A DNA stretch of 64,000 nucleotides, taken from Botryotinia globosa (Eukaryota > Ascomycota > Leotiomycetes > Helotiales > Sclerotiniaceae). Under the pieces are notes generated by a model that was given only the letters and a program-made list of their open reading frames with translations, had not been told where the DNA came from and searched no databases. Position numbers and translations under genes: made by a program. The DNA is taken from contig RCSZ01000001.1 in assembly GCA_014898425.1 (NCBI GenBank), forward strand, positions 3,162,001-3,226,000, read 5' to 3'. Positions 59,838 through 64,000 of the stretch are shown one piece after another (the first letter of the stretch is position 1; each line of letters opens with the position of its first letter).

Positions 59838-62800
59838 ATGTCTTCCACACACCCTATAGACCTTGAAGATCCGAAAATTATCCCTATTGCAGCATCTACC
59901 ATTACTTCAAATATGACTAGCAGCCAGAGTCTTACTGATGATAAGCCTTCCCAAAAACGTCCCCTACGACCTAATGCCCCGACTTCACTTCCATCTTCCA
60001 TATTGAGCGTCCCTTTGGGAATGGGCCGGAAAGTCGCCAGTGGCGATCGATCTTTCAATCCCAGATCGCGACAGTTGTGTGTTGTAGAAAGCCCTGGACT
60101 TCGGACACCTCCACAAGGGTTTTCATTACAATATACACAAAAATCGTCTTGCAGTACGGCTCCAATATCTCGGCATGCATTGCAAAATGATTATTTCGAA
60201 GGCCGACGTCCTTCTACACCAAGCCGACCGCGCGGCGGTCATAACGAGATCGATCTATTATTATCAAGTGCATCACCTTTATTCCCGACAGGAGGAAGTC
60301 CAATGCTGGCCTCCTCGTCAAAGAATTCCCATATCAGCTCATTTGAGTATTCATGTACCACCGATAGTATGTCCTCAGTTCGAGATAGAATAGTTGCCCC
60401 ATACAAGCCACGCAAACTAAGCTCTGAAAGTCTCACAATGGTCAAGAAGCAGGGTAGAAGAAACACTGAGGGTACGGGCAAGAAACGTAAGCGTCGATGC
60501 AGAGGCGCCTGCAATCGAGGACTGAAAAGGGAGGCCAAGAAAACAGCTGCAGCGGAGCGGGACTACAACTCACACTGGCTTCCTCCAACTCAGGTTGCGC
60601 CAACAGCCCTGGAAGGCGCAATACTGCCAAACACTCGTAGGGATCATTGCCTACCGAACAAACTGGGTAAGAGAAGACTTATGTCTGAACCAGCCGCTCC
60701 AGTTGTATCAAGAAGATGGAGCTCAGTCGAAATTGGCACACGCCAACTTAAGCTTCGTCCGCTACTGAAGCCCAACTCTGGCCAACATGTGCAAGAAAAA
60801 AAACCGAAAACGCGACACGCTTTCTTTGATTCCAATCCTCTTGGCGAGCGAAACAGAAGTTCATCGTTCACTGCTGGTGCTAGATATAACGATATGGTGC
60901 GCTCTCTTCGCGACAGGTTGACTGTTCGAAAGGTTACAAACAGTCAAATGCTGAAGCCTTCTGCTATAACCCTGAGAAGACCCAGCGCATCCAATAAATC
61001 CGACATGAGTAGCAACATGGGAACTTCACCGTTTTTTACAACACCAGGGACCATGTCTGCCATACCTTCTATTTCGAGTCGCCAGCCAACCTACTCGGAG
61101 AACCTACCACAAGATTCAGAGGCGTATATCATCACTCGAGAGGATGTCGAAGCCGTAATGGAATTGCTCCAAGCAGGTCTACTCAATACACACGAAAGTC
61201 GCCCGCCTGTCTCAGCCGCAAATGGCTCGAGCCAAGATCAATCACCGCGTGGGAGCAGGTTATCGTCATTATCTTTCACAAGTAAAGGCGTAGTACCTAT
61301 GGTGCGCCCCTCTTCCTGTGAAATTCACATACATGCAGCACAATCGGACAACTCAAAAGAGACCTCACAATTTGGCAACTCTACTACCAGAACATTCTCT
61401 CCTAATATGCCTCGTTCCACAACATGCATTGTGAACCCGGAAATCTCAGGAAATCCGGAAAACTTTTTGGGGATTTCTCAATTAAATTTTGGCCGGCTTG
61501 ACCGGCAGTCAGAAGGAAATCCCGAAAGTGTGCACGAAGTAATTTGGGAGGAGCATAGTCAACAAGAATCTCATGTAAGTGAGAGAGACCATGCTCACTT
61601 CGAAGGCGAGTCAAAGTGTTCCAGTCAGGCCAGCACAGATCAAGAAGATATTGCAAGCCCTAGATATGACGATACGACAAAAATCTTTCTTCATCGAGAA
61701 GATGTCGATCAGGAGCATCGAACTAGCAAGAATAAAGGCACTTTCGACCCCAACGATGCACGCATGTCCATCAGCAAATGGTCCTGGCAATGTGAGCCGG
61801 TCGTAAATGGGAATGATGCCAATTTCATTACAAGTACGGAACAAGAATCACCTAAAGATCATGTAATTTCATTTCCTCCCCTTCCTAGAAAATCGACCAA
61901 CGAGTGGCGTTCGCCACTCCCAGATATATCTATTCCCATTCGTGAATCCCGGCTCTTGGGGGACATAGTTTCTAGAGGACTTAATGCCCGCCCATCTCAC
62001 TCACTTTATAGCATTGGAATTGATGCTCGAACTGCGATAAGTTCACCCATGTTAAGCGGTATGGCCACAACCCCTATAACGCGGAATTCATGGCTTAACG
62101 AAACCGCCATCAGCCCCCCGGATAGAGTATGCTCGTGGTTGAACAATTTCGAATCCGATGCTCCGAAACGCCAAAAATCTGACGCTGGTGGAGAACGAAA
62201 GAAAAGTATCATTAAAGCACACCCTAAAGCACCAGCTCGCTCTGGAAATGCCACGGCAATTGGCTCTTCGCTTGGGTCATGTACAGGAGTTCGAAGATGT
62301 GCGAGCTCACAAACGTTGTCCAAGCTGAGAAACGTTACCGTATTTGATTGTTTGTCGGTTGAACCTAATCACTGCGAAGGGAAAAAATCATGGTTCAAAC
62401 ACCTACAAGATGCCGCTTTTCCTGAATTGAATTTAGAAAGCGGAGCGGAGCCAGCAAGCTTCTGGTCGACCCTTGCTACTCGCAACAGCAGCAAAGATCC
62501 CGTTACACGTTCAATCCCATCGCCCCCCACAAGCCCCCACGGTAATCTGAGGGATGGTAAGAAAGCCTGCCACAACATGCTACCTGTGATATCTCCAGAT
62601 ATCTCAGAAACTACATCAGCACCAAGGTCGTCAGCTCGGCAAAGTCTATCTTTGATTCAGGATAAGTACACTGGCATTCCACAAGTCGATATGAATTCGT
62701 ATCTTCCCAAGAGAAATTTGTCTTCACCACGGATCTCCGCTGCGCGCGAAAGCCTGTTGAAAATCCAAGCGAGATTCCCTTCGTTACCAAAACCGGATCA

Positions 62801-62945
62801 TAGTGGTATATATGACTCAGTGACAGGGATTCAAAGGAAAAACAAAGTAGAATGCCTGAAGGATTGTAGGCACTTGTTACACACCTGCGATGATAGCGCA
62901 TGCGGTAGTAATATGAGCTCACCCAGTGTAGATTGGATTGGGTAA
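59838..62945 (+). CDS. Large disordered basic protein, function unknown
   Basis: Single exon, 1035 residues from the first true ATG at 59838 (the frame continues 7 codons upstream from a GTG). Composition is Ser/Pro/Arg/Asn-rich throughout, so mostly disordered. Visible features: a strongly basic cluster near residues 205-235 (KKQGRRN, GKKRKRRCRGACNRGLKREAKK) that would serve as a nuclear localisation signal, short Ser/Thr-Pro sites (PPTSPH, TPSRP), an ITREDVEAVMELLQAGLL segment near 430-450 that looks like a short amphipathic helix, and a C-terminal repeat of related segments ARQSLSLIQDKYTGIP and ARESLLKIQARFPSLP. The family is not recognised. A nuclear or cell-cycle regulatory role is possible but not shown. 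Confidence 0.75.
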   Translation: MSSTHPIDLEDPKIIPIAASTITSNMTSSQSLTDDKPSQKRPLRPNAPTSLPSSILSVPLGMGRKVASGDRSFNPRSRQLCVVESPGLRTPPQGFSLQYTQKSSCSTAPISRHALQNDYFEGRRPSTPSRPRGGHNEIDLLLSSASPLFPTGGSPMLASSSKNSHISSFEYSCTTDSMSSVRDRIVAPYKPRKLSSESLTMVKKQGRRNTEGTGKKRKRRCRGACNRGLKREAKKTAAAERDYNSHWLPPTQVAPTALEGAILPNTRRDHCLPNKLGKRRLMSEPAAPVVSRRWSSVEIGTRQLKLRPLLKPNSGQHVQEKKPKTRHAFFDSNPLGERNRSSSFTAGARYNDMVRSLRDRLTVRKVTNSQMLKPSAITLRRPSASNKSDMSSNMGTSPFFTTPGTMSAIPSISSRQPTYSENLPQDSEAYIITREDVEAVMELLQAGLLNTHESRPPVSAANGSSQDQSPRGSRLSSLSFTSKGVVPMVRPSSCEIHIHAAQSDNSKETSQFGNSTTRTFSPNMPRSTTCIVNPEISGNPENFLGISQLNFGRLDRQSEGNPESVHEVIWEEHSQQESHVSERDHAHFEGESKCSSQASTDQEDIASPRYDDTTKIFLHREDVDQEHRTSKNKGTFDPNDARMSISKWSWQCEPVVNGNDANFITSTEQESPKDHVISFPPLPRKSTNEWRSPLPDISIPIRESRLLGDIVSRGLNARPSHSLYSIGIDARTAISSPMLSGMATTPITRNSWLNETAISPPDRVCSWLNNFESDAPKRQKSDAGGERKKSIIKAHPKAPARSGNATAIGSSLGSCTGVRRCASSQTLSKLRNVTVFDCLSVEPNHCEGKKSWFKHLQDAAFPELNLESGAEPASFWSTLATRNSSKDPVTRSIPSPPTSPHGNLRDGKKACHNMLPVISPDISETTSAPRSSARQSLSLIQDKYTGIPQVDMNSYLPKRNLSSPRISAARESLLKIQARFPSLPKPDHSGIYDSVTGIQRKNKVECLKDCRHLLHTCDDSACGSNMSSPSVDWIG

Positions 62946-64000
62946 TGGGTATGATTGGTGGGAAAAGCGAATGATTGTTTCGAGATTGTAGGTCAGTGAT
63001 ATTCTCAAGCATTTGGGAATAGTGGCAGCATCTTGGAAACTACGTTTCTTGTTGTGAATTTTCAGTTAAAGAGTAATGGATCTTGTGATAATGCTCACCT
63101 TTTTATTATCGTCACTCCTTAGTCTCATTAATACAATCAGACTCGTTGCTCAAGAGTTTTTTTCTCTTTTTCTTCTCTTGATTATTTCACACAAAGCAAT
63201 CGAATCATGCCAAAAGCATGAGCTACAACCATCTTGAATGGACACACATGGGTTGCCTGCCCGGAATTTTTCTCTGAACCCTATACTTCCATGACACTGA
63301 CTGTTGAGAGCCGAAATGCCTCTATCACTTTCTCAATTTTAATCCAGGAAGCAATGTGGAAATCGAACAGAAGGCTTATTAAAGAAGAACGAGATCATAA
63401 AGCCAAGCTAAGAGTAGAGTCAAGATGAGACCAAAAAGAGAATGTTCGGACGAAAATACAAGGGGTAGATGAAGATTAATGTGATCTTTAAGACTTCCTG
63501 CAAAACTTCGTTTGCTATCTAAGTTTTATTTCAGCGGGGAATGGGGGGAGGTAATAAGTCTGGAACATCTGGGTAAGCCGGATACAAAGTATAATTCCAT
63601 CTTCAAGTCAGGAACGCAAGAAACTACATGGGACCTCAACACAAACGTTGGAACTCAATGTTGGATATTTAGGTCTACCGGTACTGCACAGAATACTCAT
63701 CCAATGCTTCCGCGTTGTTGAAAATACATCCAAACGTCTCATGATCACTCGGAATATTCAAGAACCTCCGAGAAGTATATGCCTCAGGCATAAACTAAGT
63801 AACGTGGTTCCCGTTCTAGTAAGCGCCCGTCCCCTCGTTAATTTAAATCAATCTATCTTTCACAATTTAGGTTTCAACCACTGTCAATACCATCCCATCT
63901 CGTTCTATCTAAAATCCACATTATCCAAGCGACACGCCTCTCTCTGGTAAGCTTGCTGGTCAATATCGTTGTCGAGATCTTAGCTTCGGTCGTTTTGGTT
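62946..64000. other. Right-edge intergenic region
   Basis: 3' flank of the disordered-protein gene. Frames of 60-130 codons occur on both strands but show no domain, signal peptide or splice partner. I see no gene; something starting beyond the window cannot be excluded. Confidence 0.45.

Noticed and set aside
63512..63950. Overlapping frames near the right edge
   Set aside because: No recognisable domain or splice structure; could only be judged with sequence beyond the window.

Overview
The window is nuclear DNA of a filamentous ascomycete. Genes carry short introns (mostly 46-100 nt) with GT/AG borders and CTAAC/CTGAC-type branch sites. Coding density is moderate, intergenic DNA is AT-leaning and full of microsatellites, and there is a HET-domain protein and an AT-saturated transposon relic of the kind left by repeat-induced point mutation. 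A leotiomycete of the Sclerotinia/Botrytis type is my best guess from overall style, but that is inference and not a species call.

Left part (1-9.6 kb): TANGO2/NRDE protein (-), REEP/Yop1-like ER protein (+), FAD-dependent amine/amino-acid oxidase-like oxidoreductase (-), and methylthioribose-1-phosphate isomerase of methionine salvage (+). From 9.6 to 23 kb the window is gene-poor and rich in tandem repeats. It holds only a SAM+HMG-box regulator (-) with a very long, C/T-rich upstream region, a small three-exon coiled-coil gene (+) too short to stand out as an ORF, and an alcohol-acetyltransferase-like enzyme (-).

Middle part (24-38.5 kb): a HET-domain protein (+), a small secreted, probably GPI-anchored cysteine-containing protein (-), a doubtful mitochondrial small membrane protein, a conserved fungal protein of unknown role with a C-terminal CxxC tail (-), DAHP synthase (+; shikimate pathway entry, with a perfect TGACTCA cross-pathway-control site upstream), and an NAD-type D-arabinose-dehydrogenase-like aldo/keto reductase (-). 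From 38.9 to 42.3 kb lies a block of dead DNA transposons: a 2.7 kb pogo/Fot1-like element with TA target duplications, a 409 bp derivative of the same family, and a probable copia-type solo LTR nested in the larger one.

Right part (45-63 kb) is ordinary and gene-dense: SIP5-like RING protein (+), WBP4-like U1-zinc-finger splicing factor (-), stomatin-like mitochondrial protein (+), MON2 (-, six exons), MMS2 ubiquitin E2 variant (+, five exons), a LYR-motif mitochondrial protein (-), and a 1035-residue disordered protein of unknown role (+). Several pairs are head-to-head over about 300 bp (WBP4-like/SLP2, MON2/MMS2) and probably share promoters. No CRISPR array, rRNA or convincing tRNA was seen. 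Nothing in the window amounts to a clearly new multi-gene system. The most notable items are the transposon family relationships, the hidden small gene, and the repeat-bearing HET protein.
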